DNA of 64,000 bases from the NCBI GenBank assembly GCA_017481725.1, contig JAFUOX010000026.1, forward strand, positions 1 through 64,000, in the 5' to 3' direction. Within the stretch, counting starts at the first letter, position 1. Every line of letters begins with the position of its first letter. The DNA comes from Kiritimatiellia bacterium. GTDB taxonomy: Bacteria > Verrucomicrobiota > Kiritimatiellia > RFP12 > UBA3636. Below are positions 52,901-64,000 of the stretch, piece after piece. The translations under genes and the position numbers were made by a program. Under the pieces are notes generated by a model. The model was given only the letters and a program-made list of their open reading frames with translations. It did no database searches and had not been told where the DNA came from.

Positions 52901-55900
52901 CTCAAGCTACGCAAACCTTAAAGGCAGCACAAGATACATACGATCAGGTAATGTACGATCTATGGGATTCAGTTTTTGACTCAGACGGAAGAAAAAAATC
53001 TGACCTATCTAAGGTATGGTCTTTTTTACATGACGTACAGCACACAGATCAAAGTATAGTCGATCAGGGTCTATATACTCAAAAGTCTACCGGTGATTCT
53101 GTTCAGGCAACAGACCTGTTTCAACTTGTTGTTGACATTGAGCATAAATACAATGAAAACTTAGATAACATTAAAGATTATCTGAAACAGGTTTATGCTG
53201 GCATTGATTTTAGTAATGTCATTCCTCAGCAAGCATCATCAGGTACGCATGCAGATTTCCAGTCTACTAAGCTACAGGCATATGAAACTGCTAAGAATGC
53301 TTATAAATCTGGCAATCAGAAAAAGTACTTTAAGATTCTTGGTATGTTGAATCATCTTGATGATATTGACGTTGCTAGACCTGCAGATATTGCTAACGCT
53401 GAATATGAGTTTAATGACTCGGGCAGATATTATAACATTTCTCATTTAGTAGAGATGGTTAATCGTCTTGAGACTGTATACCATGAAAATTTTGATTATG
53501 TGTATGATTATCTAAAGCAAGTTTATGGTGAAGCGACAATAGATAATGCACTGGCAAATATTTCTGGTGATGGTGCTAGTAGACCTGCCGCGCCGAAGTA
53601 TACAACTTTGGACTATGAAAATGTTTATTCTGCGGCGCCAGTAGATATGCAAGCAGCAATTGATGATTTGGCCGTATTCCAGCAGCGTTATGAGCAATTG
53701 TATGCGTTAACCAATACTCAACCTATTGAATTTATGTTCCCAGGCAAACCGACTTTGAACGAAGTTAAAGAAGTTATTACTGTATTTGATGAGTTTAAGG
53801 CCAAACAGCGGGAAATTTTTCAATTACAATTAATAGATTATGAGGGCAACAAAGAGAAGATTCAAGAGCTACAAGCTGAAGCTATTGGCTTACAGAATAA
53901 ATTGCTTAACGCGTCTCTTGGCGATGATGCAGATATAGCAGAATATAAGCTAACTTATGGATTTACTGACGACCAAGACGCTGATAGATTTAAAAAGCTT
54001 GTCGACATGACTGAAAGTGTGCATACAGTTATGAATGACTTAACTCGTATTGGCGAGTACAAAACGAGTTTGATCCCGCAAGAAATGCAAGATATGCTGG
54101 ATTCTGATAGCGGTGACGCGATTGAAAGATTTATGGCACAGCATGCACAACAGGCAAAAGCAGCGCAGGCTGCAGCACAACAAGCTAATGCTAGCGCAGA
54201 TGCTACTGAACGTCAGCTACAAGCTAAGAAGGCAGTTACGGCGGAGGATCAAAAGCAGGCGGCTCTAACTGATAAACAAGATACACAAACTGCAATGGAT
54301 GTAGCTCAAACACAGGATGTTCAGGCCGAAACAACTGCATTGAATGAACTGCTGTTAAAGATTAATGCTGTCGAACAAGCTGTTAAAGCTAAGACTGCTG
54401 CATTTGAAGCAGAGGGTGTTGCAGTTGAGGAAACTGTTAATAAGGAGATCTCTGCTTTAACTCAACTTAAAACGCTATTAGATAATATTCAAAACGCATT
54501 GCAGGTTGTATTTGCGTCTAATAATTACAGCTTGGGCGATATTAATGCCACACAAGACAAGACGAGCAACAATACGCTACCGAATATTCTACAAGGCATT
54601 AAGTCTACACTGGAACAAATTTATGGAGTTTTAAGTAAATCTACTGGTGTTGAAGCTGATAATAAAAATTCAGCGAAGGTTAAGGAACCTGTTGTTGATA
54701 ATAATGTTGTAGACTCTGATTCATATAAATTATTGGCTAGTAAAATTCCAGAAGACGTTTCAACTGAGACAACTTTGTCTGCTATTAAGGGTTCTGTGGA
54801 CCAGCTTGCTAAAAAGTCAAGTGGAGACGAGAAGTCTGGAGAAAAGAATCTAGACCAACTTGTTGCATCTTTGCTGGTTGCAACTACTGAACTTAAGAGT
54901 GTTGCAAATGGTATTGTGCAGCAGCAAAAAGCGTCGAAGAGCGATACTAGCGTTGCCAATGCAAGAATTGCAGATAAAGATTCTTATGCACAAATTAGAG
55001 ACGTTGCGTTGAATTCTCTCGGAGACAAAGCGCTTGAAAGCGAAGTTACCGAAATGAAAGCACTTGCCAACGGTGTTGTCAAGGTTACTGGTTGGCTCAA
55101 GGTTGCAGAAGATGCCTGGGAAGGTTTCACGGTTCAAATAAACGAAGCTAATGAAGCTTCAAAACTTGCTTTCTCTACAAACTCTAAGGCCGCTAAACAG
55201 GCTGCGGCGCAAGCAAAGAAGCTTAAGGAATCTGGCGACGATGAAGATGATCTTAACATAAAGAAGTATAATCCAAAGGAAACCAAGGCTCTTGCGCAGG
55301 AGAAGATAGCAAAGTATACTGCCGAAGGAAAGGTTGCAACCGTTCAGTTTAAGGATAGTGGAAGATATACCATTTCTACATTAGAGAAAATTGGTGGTCT
55401 GACTAAGCAGGTGTTCCAGACATTTGACGAAAATGACCAAATGATTGAGCGTACAACTGCAACTATGTCTAATGCGACTTTGATGAAACTGCAGGAATTA
55501 CAACAAATTGCCAAGTTTGGATTTGATAATGGTTTTGTCAAAGAAGACAATGAAATTTACAAGAGCTTCAAACAAGCTTCTGATGCGCTTGAAATGATGA
55601 ATCAAGCTTATCGTCAAACAGATCAATTATCTAATGATCAAATTAACAATTGGAATTTGCAAATAGAAGCGGTTATAGCGCTCGGTAAGCAAGTTCAAAA
55701 GTTAGTTGCACAGACTAAGAATCCTGCGATCAACATGAAGGCCAATAAAAAAGCGTATGGTGCAACTCCTGTTGTTAATGCTCAGGCCAAGTTTAATACT
55801 TTGGAGTCTCGTGCAAAACCGTACGCTGATAGTGGTTGGTCTGATATATCGAGTGCTTACCAACAATATGCTACAGCGCTAAAGAATTTAATTAATCTGC

Positions 55901-56726
55901 AAAATCAATTCCAGAATGGCAAAGAACCAACGGATGCACAAAAGGCACAATTTGTTCAATTAAAAGATGCGTGTAGTGCGGCCCATAAGGAGCTCAAAAA
56001 ACTCGTTGACACGGCAGATAAGTTTAATGCCGCTACAGAGGGTAATACACGCAAGGATATTCTGGGTGATGTCAATGTTAATGATCGTAATAGTAGAGCT
56101 GAAGCACTAAAGTCTTATGTACAAGAAGTATATGGTGCACAAGCGGTAGTTGGTAAGTTTAATGGCGATATGACTGAATTGCAGTTTACCATTAAAAATA
56201 CCGATGGTACGATTACAAATATGACTGCGGCTTTCAACTCCGCAAAAACGCAAATTGGTGCTTTACATGGAGAGACTAAGAAAGCGACTACTATCTTTGA
56301 TGAGCTTGGATTAAAGTTCAAGGAACTCTGGAGATATGCTGCAGCTAGACTTGGCGTTGATGAACTTATTCAAGCAGTTCGTAAAGGTGTTGAGTATGTC
56401 AGAGAAATTGACAATGCTTTGACAGATTTAAAGAAAGTTACAAATGAAACAGATGCAACGTATGCTCAATTCTTGCAGACGATGTCTAAGACTGCTGGTA
56501 CTGTTGGTAGTACGGTTGCAGACTTGACAACGATGGCTGCAGAATGGGGACGTTTGGGCTATTCACTTCAAGAGGCCGGTATGCTCGCAGAGAGCACGGC
56601 AATTTTGCTGAACGTATCTGAGTTCGATGACGCGACAACAGCGTCCGAAGCGCTAATCTCAACGATGCAAGCGTTTGGATATGCTGCGGATGAGAGTCAA
56701 CATGTAGTTGACATTTTGAATGAGGT
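46975..56726 (+). CDS. Giant tape measure protein, exon 1, with ART-like and kinase-like domains
   Basis: This exon encodes the first 3,250 residues of a tail tape measure protein that continues beyond the window. Coiled, Gln/Ala/Lys-rich segments alternate with enzyme-like modules. Residues ~400-620 resemble an ART-like module (Y-G-Y-G-V-L-G-G-G-L-F-G-V; L-G-Y-Q-G-V-N-V-G-G-T-S; G-S-V-L-F-D-F). Residues ~1355-1510 carry kinase-type motifs, G-K-S-V-L-G, then D1461-W-G-G-D-N1466-V-L-Y-D and I-I-D1479-M-G. Residues ~1700-1790 show R-S-E ART motifs: V-Y-R1721-G, S1736-F-S-F, S-E1772-V-E1774. Two imperfect ~110-residue repeats lie near 1980-2190. The conserved tape measure core starts about residue 3110 and is interrupted at 56726. 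The naive stop at 56751 is inside the intron. Confidence 0.85.
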
Positions 56727-56819
56727 AAAAGTTACTTGCCTCCTTGTATAGTAATATACAGTGAAAAAGTTGGCTTCTATCGGGGAAACCCTGGAGACAG
56801 GCAATCCCGAGGATAAGAC

Positions 56820-56847
56820 TTGACAAATTTAATTTTTATGGTATAAT
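56820..56847 (+). promoter_or_regulatory. Sigma-70-like promoter sequence inside intron
   Basis: TTGACA and TATAAT are both exact consensus boxes with a 16-base spacer. The -35 box is also part of an intron helix, so this could be structural coincidence. If active it would transcribe the downstream exons and the second intron's endonuclease. Confidence 0.35.
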
Positions 56848-56861
56848 ATATATGCTAATTT

Positions 56862-56879
56862 ACAATACAAAATTAATGT
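56862..56879 (+). repeat. 18-base recurrent element, copy 6 (inside intron)
   Basis: The sequence is ACAATACAAAATTAATGT, identical over 18 bases to copy 3 at 11811. It sits in a peripheral loop and stem of the intron. Confidence 0.7.
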
Positions 56880-57057
56880 CAAGAATCCGTAACGAGTAAG
56901 TGTTATGTACAGTAATGTACGTTTCCACGCCAACCACCCTACTTTTAAGGGTGAAGATATACTCTGATCTGCAAATATAATCTAGAAATGAAATTGCAGA
57001 GATTGGCAGAAATGACCAATCCTTTTGTATTTTGTAATACAAATGTAACAAATTTTG

Positions 57058-57186
57058 AGGTAACAATTACGCAGTATCTTCAGACGGAATTGCGACAGCA
57101 TTACAAGATTCCGCTAGCGCACTTATGGAGGCCGGGAACTCGTTGGAACAGGCCACTGCGTTAGTTGCAGCAGCAAATAAGGTGGT
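57058..57186 (+). CDS. Tape measure protein, exon 2
   Basis: This 129-base exon lies between two introns and encodes G-N-N-Y-A-V-S-S-D-G-I-A-T-A-L-Q and A-T-A-L-V-A-A-A-N-K-V. This is part of the conserved tape measure core. Frame is kept on both sides: a two-base codon remainder is completed by A57058, and again by A58506. It is invisible as a stand-alone ORF. Confidence 0.85.
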
Positions 57187-58505
57187 AAATTTGTGCCACG
57201 TCATTATAGTAATATAGTGACTAGTAGATAACTATATAAGTCAAAAGGTGTGGCTCACCAGAGACTTAGGAAAGATTAATAAAATAATTATGCATATATA
57301 AAATAATACATGGTGATAAAATGAAATTAGAGAAGATTTGTTTGTATTGTGGCAAACAATATTTTATTCCACAAAATCAATTTGAGCGAAGTAAATTTTG
57401 TTCCGATGAATGTTTTCGCAAAAATAAAAATACACAGCTTGATTATTGCTGTGATTATTGTGGGAAGAAAATAAAGGTCCAAAAGGGTAAATATGAAAAG
57501 GCGTTAAATGAGAACAGACATTTATTTTGTAGTAAAGCATGCGCTAATAATGCACAAAAGCCGGTATGGAATGACATTGTTACTTTATTTGATCAGCGAG
57601 GTTATATATTATTGGCTAATGAGTATATTAATGCTAAAAGTAAATTGGAATATATTTGCCCAGAACATCAAGAGTATGGTCCTCAATATATTACATATAA
57701 CAATTTAAAACAAGGCTTTGGGTGTAAATACTGTGGTATAGAAAGAACGACAAATAGCAGAAGGCTGCCGTTTGATAAGGTTAAAGAAATTTTTGCAAAG
57801 CATGATATGATTTTGTTGGATCAAGAGTATAAGAACTCTAATACTCCAATGAAATATATTTGCAAACATCATGTGGAGTTTGGTGTGCAATATATGGCCT
57901 TGTCAAATGCATGGAAACAGCATTGTCCTCATTGTAATACAATTAAAGGCGAAGATAAAATTTCACAGTATTTACTTGATCATAATATACAATTCGTTTC
58001 TCATAAAACATATGACGACCTTCGAGGTATTGGCGGAGGCAAATTATCATATGATTTTTATTTGCCGGACTTTAATTCGTTAATAGAATACCAAGGAGAG
58101 CAGCACGAACGTCCAGTTGATGTTTTTGGCGGTGTCAAGCAGTTTCAAGTTCAGCAAGAGCATGATTTAAGAAAAAGGGAATATGCCAAAGAACATAATA
58201 TTGAATTGCTTGAAATTTGGTATTATGATTTTCAAAATTTGGAGAAAATATTAGAGAATAAATTTTTATTAGTTGCATAATTATTTTATTTTTATCCTCA
58301 GAGACTGCAGGGTATATATGGTAACATATGTACTGAAGTTATCTATCCTACTCTTCTATTATATAGAGACAAGAGGATATAATATACAGTCCGCACTCAC
58401 GCGATAAGCCAAAGTATATGAAACGTGAGAGGTAGCCAGAAATGACTATCCGCCATTATATTATATAATGGTCAGTAGGTGGTTGCACCGAAAGTAACAG
58501 AAGTG
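57187..58505 (+). ncRNA. Group I intron 2 in tape measure gene
   Basis: This is a 1,319-base intron. P1 pairs exon GUGGU with intron GCCAC (near 57195-57199), with a terminal U-G. P7 is formed by GACTG (near 58302) and CAGTC (near 58397). The endonuclease ORF is inserted 5' of P7, probably in the P6 loop. The intron ends at G58505. Spliced exons read A-A-N-K-V-V-Q-D-P-S-S-V-G-S-A-L-R-T-I-S, the expected tape measure sequence. The core differs from the other three introns here, so it was acquired separately. Confidence 0.87.
57321..58280 (+). CDS. EDxHD/Vsr-like homing endonuclease with zinc fingers (intron-encoded)
   Basis: This is a 319-residue protein. The N-terminal ~80 residues have two zinc-finger units (C-L-Y-C-G-K ... 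C-S-D-E-C; C-D-Y-C-G-K-K ... C-S-K-A-C). The middle has two treble-clef-like C-x-x-H repeats (Y-I-C-P-E-H-Q; Y-I-C-K-H-H). The C-terminal nuclease matches the Vsr-like PD-(D/E)XK group that includes I-Bth0305I: L-S-Y-D-F-Y-L-P-D, then I-E-Y-Q-G-E-Q-H, then Q-E-H-D-L-R-K. It probably drives homing of its intron into the tape measure gene. It starts at the ATG at 57321 after GGTGAT. Confidence 0.85.
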   Translation: MKLEKICLYCGKQYFIPQNQFERSKFCSDECFRKNKNTQLDYCCDYCGKKIKVQKGKYEKALNENRHLFCSKACANNAQKPVWNDIVTLFDQRGYILLANEYINAKSKLEYICPEHQEYGPQYITYNNLKQGFGCKYCGIERTTNSRRLPFDKVKEIFAKHDMILLDQEYKNSNTPMKYICKHHVEFGVQYMALSNAWKQHCPHCNTIKGEDKISQYLLDHNIQFVSHKTYDDLRGIGGGKLSYDFYLPDFNSLIEYQGEQHERPVDVFGGVKQFQVQQEHDLRKREYAKEHNIELLEIWYYDFQNLEKILENKFLLVA

Positions 58506-61500
58506 ACAAGATCCTTCCTCCGTAGGCAGCGCCCTACGTACAATTTCACTACGTCTTCGTGGTACTTCAGTTGAAATTCTCGAAGAAATGGGCGAGGAAA
58601 CTGAGGGAGTAGTAGAAAGTACAAGTAAACTCCAGGAAAAACTAAAAGCATTAACTGGTGTCGATATCTTAACAGACACCGGTACATATAAAGACACATA
58701 CACGATACTAAGAGAAATCGGCGAAGTATGGGAAGATCTAGACCCCATGGATCAGGCCGCTGCGCTTGAACTTATGGCGGGTAAGAATCGTGCTAACACT
58801 CTTGCTGCAATTCTCAACAACATGGAAGACCTTAAGGGTGCATATCGGGATGCTCTAGGTGCTGAAGGTTCAGCTATGCGTGAAAATGCGGCTTACCTAG
58901 ACTCTATCCAGGGTCGTATTGACCTCTTTAACAACGCGCTGCAAACCATGTGGATGAACTTGCTAAATAGCGACGCCATCAAATGGTTTGTTGATTTGGG
59001 AACGTCGCTTATTAAGGCGGCCGATAAAGTAGGAATCTTAAATGTTGCAGTTGCCGGAGTCGTTACATATTTTACAGCAATTAAAAAGCACAACCCCGTA
59101 ACAATGTTTAAAGACCTTATTGCGGCTATGCAAAATTACAATCAAATAGTCAAACAAATACAATCAATTGGATCTATAATTGGTCCAGTGAAAAATATGT
59201 CATGGGATCAATTCAATGCTGGTCCAGTTAATGCATATGCGGCAGCAGTAAGTAATTTAACTGCAAAGCAACAGGCCGCAACTTTGGCTGCATCTGGGTT
59301 GAACTCGGAACAAATTGCTTCAGTGCTTGCGGCAAATGGTTTAAGCTCGGCTAATATTAAGCTTGCGATGTCGGAAGCAGGCGTTGCTCAAGCAAAAACA
59401 CAAACTGCCGCTGCGACAGGGCTGCAAATTGCGGCTGCGATGAAACAACAAGGTGTGGCACTGAGCCAAAAGGCTACAAACTTCTTGCTTGCACATAGCA
59501 CAGAAGAAGTGACAAAAAAAATGTTGGCTAAAGCCGTTGTTGCTGGCCAAATAACCCATCAAGAAGCAGTGCTTATTATGAAGTCGATGGGTGTTGTTGC
59601 GGCTAATACTGCACAAGCATTTTCGTGGAAAGCATTAGGCACAGCTATTAGCGCCGCATTTAAGTCCAATCCAATAGGCATGTTAATCAGTATTGCAAGT
59701 GCTGTTACCGCAATTGTCATTCCAGCTCTTGATGCTTTAATTGATTCAACAGAAGAAGTAAAACAAAAAGCAGAAGATGCGTTGACTGAATATTCGAATA
59801 GCCAATCCGAATTAAAGAAGACTAAATCTACTATGGATGCATTATCGGATGATTATGCTAAACTTGCATCTGGCGTTGATGAATTTGGTAATAATATAAG
59901 TTTATCTACTTCACAATATGAGCGCTATAATGAAATTGTTAACCAAATTGCTGATATGTTCCCACAGATGGTAAAGGGATATACCGCTGAAGGTAATGCT
60001 ATTATAAAGAATAAGGGTAACGTCGAAGCATTAACTGCAGCATATGAATCTTTACAGTCGGTTGCAAGCAACACACTGTTAGCTAGCGCCGATGATATTA
60101 TGCAAAATTATAAAAATACCTTTGAGAATAAATGGTATGAAGATGGTCCATCAACCGATTCAAATAAGATTAAAGCATCTAGAGAATTATCAAAGATGCT
60201 TAATAATCAAGATACTTACAAATTTGGAGCATATTTTAATAACAGCAAAAATGACGGCATAATTACCACAATGGTGAATCTGTTGGAGGATGCAGGTATC
60301 GAAGAAAAGTCGTTCACTGAAAGCAGTGAAGATTATGTTAAGCGTGCCCTGACAGAGTTCCCTGGAATTGTGCAAAGCATCATTAATACATGGGAATCTA
60401 CCGCAAATGCTGCCGTTTCAAATGTGAAACCACTAATAAGCGCCTATTTGGATACGAGTGTTGGTTATGCCGGATTAAATGATCAACAAAAGCAAGTCAT
60501 TGATTCTATGGTTGCGTCTTTGGACGAAGAATTCTTTAATGCATTTGATGGTGACGCTTCTAAATTATATACGGCTCTTGAATCAATGATCCAGAATTTA
60601 AAAACATCTGGGCTTGATGATGAATATAATTTAATGCTGAACGTTAAGACATCATTTAATAATGATGAACTTACCGTTAAAGAATATCAAGATGAGGTTA
60701 ACACTTTTAAAACAAAACTTGATAATCTTGTTTCCGATGGTATTTTGAGTGAAACTGATGCGAAGTACATTAAACTATCAATTGGTATTGACGATGATGG
60801 AGTTACTAAAGAATTAGATTCTATGGTAGCTTATGCTCAAAAAATTGTCGATGAAGAAAGTAAAGATAAGATACTAACATTAACTTATTCTGACTTACAA
60901 ATTATTAATAGCAGTGATTTTAAAGTTCCAGAAGGTACATTATTATCATGGACAGAATTGAAAGAAAAAATAGCTGCCATTAAGGCAATGGATCCTGATA
61001 TTAATGTTATTCAGACGTATACCGATTTATCGGGAAAAATGTCTAGCTATAATGACATCTTAGTTCAAACCAGTGAAATAACAGCCAATAATCTTGAGGT
61101 TACTCAAGAGTATAAAGATTCTTTGCTTGAACTTGGTATTAGTTCGCAAGATCTTGCGAAATGTTTCGATGATGAGAATAAGCTCGTTGTAACAAACGCA
61201 AAGCTTCTTAATACTCTTGTTAAAAATGCAAAGGGTAATATTCTCGCAAACACAAAACTTGCTAAATCTCAGGCTCGCCTCCAATACTATGAACTTTACA
61301 AGGAAATGAAAGATCTTACTGGTGGCATGAAAATTACAGACGGCGCAACTTTAAGTTACGTCGAATCTCTGTATGCCCAAATGTCCGCACTAGAAAAGAC
61401 CATCTCGCAGTATTCTCTGTTAGAAGCTAAGTTGCTTGGTGCTGCAAATGCTTATGAACAATTAGAGCAAGCACAAACACAAGATGAAGCAAACGATTAT

Positions 61501-64000
61501 GGCAGCAAAGCAGAGGAACTTGTAACCGTTCTGACTGACGCGTTTACCACCCGTGAATTGGGTACACAAGCCGCACAGGTGGCTATTGAAGGACTTATTC
61601 CAGAGGACGTACTTGACTCCGCTAAGGAAAAAGCCAAAACCGATTTAGATGGCGCAATGCAAGACATCTATGATTACTTTGTAAACGATAAGGGTGTAAT
61701 TAAAAAGCTATTTAAGTTTGAGTTTGACGACGATGGCAAAGTATCTGGCGTTGAAATGACACGTGAAAAGGTACAAAAGTTCACAGATGAATTGCTGAAG
61801 GCTGGCAATGTATTCCAGGGAGAATTTGATAAAGCTACTAAGCACTGGGATAATGTAACATTTGCTGATGGTATAGATTCTTTAGAAGATTTTGCCGACG
61901 CACTTGGAACTACCGAGGAAGTTGCGTTCGCATATTTGACCGAATTAGAGAAACTTGATATTAGTTGGCTTGCTGGCGATTATGCATCTCTACTTGATAT
62001 GTTGACAAGTAACGATATTGAACGCGCCATCATGCAAAATACAAAAGATTTGGCTGATTTGGAATATCGTGCTGCTAATGGCGATTTCAATTATAAGGGT
62101 GGATACGACGATTACGTTAAGCAACGCACAGAACTTGAAAACGAAGCCTCTGCTAATGAACAGGCTGCCAGAGAATCTATTGCAAAATGGACGTCTGCAA
62201 CAAAAGAGATTGAGAAGGCTCAGGCTAATGTAGATAAGCTATCTGGTGAATTAGCTAAGATGGATGGTACAGAGGCCGATTTTGACGTTAAGCAAGAAGC
62301 TTTAGAAGAAGCGGTACAGGAACTATATAAAGCACAAACGTTATTAAATGGCCTTGAAGAACCTACGGAAGTTATGCTAACTGTTGTTGGTGAAAATCTA
62401 CGTGCAGAAATTAAAAACATTGAAGATCAATTAGCCGCTGAAGGTTTTACTGTTGATGCAGTGGTACAACTTGATAAAGAGTCTGGTGAATATAAAGTTG
62501 TTCAGAACAGCGAATATACCGGAAAACTTGATGCTGAAACGCTAAAAACATTAGCCTCTTTAAAGACACAAGAGCTTGAGGTAACTAATCTTTTGAGCAC
62601 TGGAATTACAACAGCAGAAGGCCATTTAAGTAATATTGATTCGACGGTTCAAAGTATATTATCTGAAATTGGCAAGAGTAACTCTGGTGATGGCTCTGGC
62701 GAAGGACAAGATGAAGCCAAAGCAACAGTAAAGGCATATATTTCTGAGTACAAAGAAGTCGATGGCGGTGCATCTAGGGATAGTCTATCTATTGATAAAC
62801 TAGTTGGACATCTTTCATCATATATTGATGAGACGAATGGCGACCAAATTGTAAATTCCACTATTGCAAATTTGATAGGTACACTAACTGAATATAGAGA
62901 CGCTACTGGTAATAAAGAAATTACTAACTCAACACTCAATAATTTGCTCGGTATGGTTACATCTTATATGGATGCGACTGGCGGTGCAGAGATAAAGAAC
63001 TCTACATTAAAGGCACTGACTGGTGTTGTAATAGCATATGAAGATGCTACTGGTGGGGCAGAAATTACAAATGCTACATTTAAAAATCTTACCGGTATTA
63101 TAACATCATATGCCGATCAGACTAACGGAGCTGAGATAACAAATTCTGCTATTAAAGCATTGGTTGGAACGGTTATTGCTTATCAAGATGCCAATGGTGG
63201 TGCTGTAATTGATAGCAAGACGCTAAATGCATTGGTTGGTGTTATTAAAACATATAAAGATATGACCGGCGGAGAGATTGATGGATCTACCATTAAAGAA
63301 TTAGTTGGCATTATTACGTCATATAAAGATATGACTGGCGGTGCAGAAATCACTGGTTCTACTTTGAAAAACCTGGTTGGTATTCTTGTATCGTATAAAG
63401 AAACAAAGGGCGGTGCGCCAATTGAAAACTCTACGTTACAAGCTCTTGCTGGTGTTGTTGTAAAGTATGAAGAATCTTCAGAGGGCGTAAATTACGATGA
63501 CTTAGACTCCATTAAAGCACTTGAAGCCGAAGTATCCGAATATGATGAAGCGTTAAATTGCGACAAGAGTAAGCTGTTGCAAAATTTCGTTGCAAAAATA
63601 ACCGCATATGATGATAGTGAAGCTACGATGCCGTCGGCTGCCGGAACAGATTCAGAGCCTAAAGAAATTACCAAAGAGTACGAAGTTGTGGCCACAACTA
63701 CAACCAAGGCGTCTGAGAAAGCTGCATCTGTGATAAGCGATTCCGCACAAAAATATGTTGCAGCCTTACAACAACTGAATGCATTTATGAATGCTGGCTT
63801 TACAGCAAGCGATTATTTAACTTCAGGTGAAGCGGCGAAGTTCGGTATTGAGGTTGACGAGGATTCGTTTATAAGTGCGATAGAGGCATATCAATATCTT
63901 GAAGAGCAACTTCAGAAACGTGAAATGCCTACTGTTCAAATAGCTAATTTTGCAACAGAACAAATCGATCAGCAAATACAGACATTGCAAACGGCTTTAA
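58506..64000 (+). CDS. Tape measure protein, exon 3 (runs off the window)
   Basis: The frame is open from 58506 to the last base with no stop, giving residues 3294 to beyond 5,125. It begins with the most conserved tape measure motif (L-R-T-I-S-L-R-L-R-G-T-S-V-E-I-L). Then come A-A-A-L-E-L-M-A-G-K-N-R-A-N and S-I-Q-G-R-I-D-L-F-N-N-A. A hydrophobic segment near residues 3678-3706 (N-P-I-G-M-L-I-S-I-A-S-A-V) is a likely membrane-spanning stretch of the kind used during DNA ejection. Long helical regions follow, and about nine 24-residue repeats near residues 4700-4950. Because the gene is incomplete here, additional domains may lie downstream. Confidence 0.85.
62733..63480 (+). repeat. About nine 72-base coding repeats in tape measure exon 3
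   Basis: The encoded 24-residue unit reads like S-Y-K-D-M-T-G-G-A-E-I-T-G-S-T-L-K-N-L-V-G. It recurs about nine times with moderate divergence and ends at V-V-V-K-Y-E-E-S-S. Each unit probably forms a helix and a loop. Changes in copy number would alter protein length. Confidence 0.75.

Larger units (their letters stand above)
56727..57057 (+). ncRNA. Group I intron 1 in tape measure gene (no ORF)
   Basis: This is a 331-base intron. P1 pairs exon GAGGU with intron GCCUC (near 56738-56742), with a terminal U-G. The core contains GGAAACCCTGGAGACAGGC and AATCCCGAGGATAAGAC. GAGTA near 56895 can pair with TACTC near 56962 as P7. CTTGACA and TGTCAAG (56819-56883) form a peripheral stem that encloses copy 6 of the 18-base element. 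The intron ends at G57057. Splicing gives N-E-V-G-N-N-Y-A-V, continuous with tape measure homologues as I recall them. Confidence 0.88.

Noticed and set aside
56727-56751. Tape measure gene truncated at 56751 (premature stop or frameshift)
   Set aside because: The stop lies inside a group I intron with clear P1 and terminal G; the downstream exons continue the tape measure in frame.
1-64000. tRNA genes, integrase, attachment sites or replication origin
   Set aside because: No tRNA-like cloverleaf, integrase ORF or origin-type repeat array was recognised; intergenic gaps are mostly under 100 bases and the longer ones are accounted for by introns, leaders and terminators.

Overview
The window is one strand of a tailed-phage (Caudoviricetes) genome: every gene reads left to right, gaps are short, and Shine-Dalgarno sequences are strong (AAGGAGG type). 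The likely host is a low-GC Gram-positive gut bacterium (Clostridia-like). This is inferred from the CHAP plus peptidoglycan-binding endolysin, the LLH-type holin, the InlB-, CotH- and BspA-like surface modules on fibres, and the AT-rich composition. No integrase, repressor or replication gene is visible, so lifestyle cannot be judged. The size of the virion genes suggests a large genome.

Layout. 0-10.6 kb is the head module: large terminase (5' end outside the window), portal, protease-scaffold fusion, probable decoration protein, HK97-type major capsid protein, and six small head-completion or neck proteins. At 10.6-11.8 kb lies the tail tube gene, split by a group I intron. A free-standing HNH endonuclease gene follows with its own promoter. 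13-23 kb holds a long series of fibre and baseplate-type proteins built from a shared N-terminal domain, coiled segments and a shared short C-terminal motif. 23-24.6 kb is the lysis cassette. 24.7-45.2 kb is a second fibre island: a CotH/LamG/InlB/C-type-lectin-like giant split by an intron with a GIY-YIG endonuclease, HxH fibres, a 32-repeat Cys-containing solenoid, a GT2 glycosyltransferase and a double CBM5/12-like protein. 45.3-47 kb holds a RuvC-like resolvase, a possible tail assembly chaperone and a gp10-like protein. From 47 kb to the end runs a giant tape measure gene, in three exons separated by two group I introns and still open at base 64000 (at least 5,125 codons).

Four group I introns were placed to the base. 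In each, the 5' exon ends in U and forms a five-pair P1 helix with a terminal U-G pair, the intron ends in G, and joining the exons restores a reading frame matching the expected protein. The naive stops at 11382, 26732 and 56751 are therefore intron artefacts.

The most interesting content is in the tape measure protein. It carries an R-S-E ADP-ribosyltransferase-like motif set, a protein-kinase-like catalytic motif set, and probably a second ART-like module. This suggests effector enzymes delivered with the tail contents at infection. Also notable are an 18-base element present six times, two copies of which flank the HNH gene as direct repeats, and an HNH leader RNA whose hairpin loop is complementary to the gene's own ribosome binding site.
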